Assembly (NCBI GenBank): GCA_030627225.1
Contig: DAOUSM010000080.1
Span: 1 to 5,089 of the forward strand
Source of the DNA: Candidatus Bathyarchaeota archaeon
GTDB taxonomy: Archaea > Thermoproteota > Bathyarchaeia > Bathyarchaeales > Bathycorpusculaceae
Direction of reading: 5' to 3'
DNA: 5,089 bases
The notes beneath the pieces are model-generated. The model did no database searches, had not been told where the DNA came from, and saw only the letters and a program-made list of their open reading frames with translations. Within the stretch, counting starts at the first letter, position 1. The number at the start of each line of letters is the position of its first letter. The translations under genes were made by a program, and so were the position numbers. Positions 4,566 through 5,089 of the stretch are shown piece by piece.

Positions 4566-4880
4566 TTGAACGCAAACTCTAAAAGGTTAAATGAGAAACC
4601 TATTGCTGTGAAAATATTGACTGGCAGGAAAACTGGTGAAACACAGAGGCTTGTCCAAGCTATTATTGTTCTCATTCGCAACACTACTTGGAGATGTGGG
4701 AGGTTGGAGCGTTTAATTGTAAACTATCTTAACAAAAGGACTAGAGGATTCGGTAAACCTCAAATGGTTGTAAATGACATGATTGAGAGTTTTAAGTTGA
4801 CGGGTAAGAAGAAGAACGAGTTTTTGGATGCTATAAGAAGGTTAGAAAGAAGAAACATAATAAGAATCTTGAGCATCTGA
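4566..4880 (+). CDS. Small basic protein, probable winged-helix DNA-binding fold
   Basis: I do not recognise a named family. From a TTG at 4566 the product is 104 residues, strongly basic, with no membrane segment. The C-terminal 60 residues look like a winged helix: a first helix GRLERLIVNYLNKR, a second around QMVVNDMIESF, a third KKKNEFLDAIRRLERR, then a short hydrophobic strand NIIRILSI, the usual helix-helix-helix-strand order of archaeal regulators. The frame stays open further left to a TTG at 4488, but that part is antisense to the DUF296 N-terminus and its ribosome site, so I exclude it. A GTG at 4608 (90 residues, MKILTGRKTGE) is an equally reasonable start; neither has a good ribosome site. 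The gene is divergent from the DUF296 gene, which it might regulate (inference), and its stop is 25 bases from that of the opposing helix-hairpin-helix gene. Confidence 0.6.
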   Translation: MNANSKRLNEKPIAVKILTGRKTGETQRLVQAIIVLIRNTTWRCGRLERLIVNYLNKRTRGFGKPQMVVNDMIESFKLTGKKKNEFLDAIRRLERRNIIRILSI

Positions 4881-4905
4881 ACTAAGCTTTTCGTTGATAG
4901 GCTTT

Positions 4906-5089
4906 CTAGGATTTTTCAGCCAGTTTCTTTGCGTTTTCAATCCATCTTCCAGTGATTTTCGGGGAAATCTTCAGTTTAGCGGCTAAGTCATTTGCTGAAG
5001 CCTTAGCTAAGTCATCTATGCTGTTGATGCCTAGGGTTTTTAGCTGCTCAGCACGCTTTTCTCCTATGCCTTTCACTTCTGTAAGCGCC
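4906..5089 (-). CDS. C-terminal helix-hairpin-helix domain of a protein cut by right edge
   Basis: The minus strand has an open frame from the right edge to a TAG at 4906-4908, giving the last 60 residues of a longer protein. It begins LTEVKGIGEKRAEQLKTLGI, a textbook helix-hairpin-helix with GIG hairpin, followed by NSIDDLAKASANDLAAKLKIS and a final helix GRWIENAKKLAEKS. This pair of hairpins (HhH_5-like) binds the DNA or RNA backbone without sequence preference, and occurs in the RadA N-terminus, on topoisomerases and helicases, and at the end of many archaeal proteins of unknown role. Because the stop codon follows directly, here it is a C-terminal appendage, which argues against RadA. The rest of the protein lies outside the window, so its function cannot be named. 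It converges on the small winged-helix gene. Confidence 0.8.
   Translation of the reverse strand, partial: ALTEVKGIGEKRAEQLKTLGINSIDDLAKASANDLAAKLKISPKITGRWIENAKKLAEKS

Noticed and set aside
4403..4684. 93-codon minus-strand frame running over the DUF296 start
   Set aside because: It overlaps the DUF296 N-terminus in another frame and spans the promoter region; its product shows no family pattern.
1..5089. CRISPR array, insertion sequence, integration site or rRNA
   Set aside because: No regularly spaced direct repeats, no transposase or integrase motifs, no terminal repeat pair and no rRNA-like conserved stretch were seen.

Overview
The window looks archaeal. Several genes have TATA-like boxes roughly 25-50 bases before their start codons. 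Leaders are short or absent, GGTG/AGGTG-type ribosome sites are common, TTG appears as a start codon, and the encoded families include a RimI/Ard1-type acetyltransferase and a UPF0104 flippase-like protein. Genes are dense and alternate strand often. A mesophilic or moderately thermophilic Thermoproteota/Bathyarchaeia-like genome would fit, but that placement is inference from style and not from a marker gene.

Left block (1-2381): a short open frame enters from the left edge (1-126, +) and faces three minus-strand genes. Read in their own direction, these are a radical SAM enzyme with a C-terminal cysteine cluster (TTG start at 2381), an HD-domain phosphohydrolase (start 1422), and an isoprenylcysteine/phospholipid-type integral-membrane methyltransferase (preferred start 769, leaderless). 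Each has its own recognisable or plausible TATA element, so they form a same-strand cluster rather than a clear single operon. The methyltransferase TATA box sits inside a perfect 8-bp inverted repeat.

Central block (2382-4085): a 130-base divergent promoter region separates the radical SAM gene from a polytopic LPG-synthase-TM/UPF0104 flippase-like protein (2512-3594, +). A RimI-like N-acetyltransferase follows 38 bases later (3633-4085, +).

Right block (4077-5089): the acetyltransferase overlaps by 9 bases, tail to tail, with a DUF296/PPC-domain protein (4077-4502, -). That gene is divergent from a small basic, probably winged-helix protein (about 4566-4880, +). The latter converges on the C-terminal end of a helix-hairpin-helix protein (4906-5089, -) that runs off the right edge.

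Functionally the window mixes membrane/lipid biology (methyltransferase, flippase-like protein), a radical SAM enzyme of unknown substrate, a metal-dependent HD hydrolase, protein N-acetylation, and nucleic-acid-binding candidates. I see no mobile element, CRISPR array, rRNA or convincing tRNA. No gap without a gene exceeds about 130 bases. The best candidates for something undescribed are the radical SAM/HD/methyltransferase/flippase neighbourhood and the DUF296/winged-helix divergent pair. Both are hypotheses.
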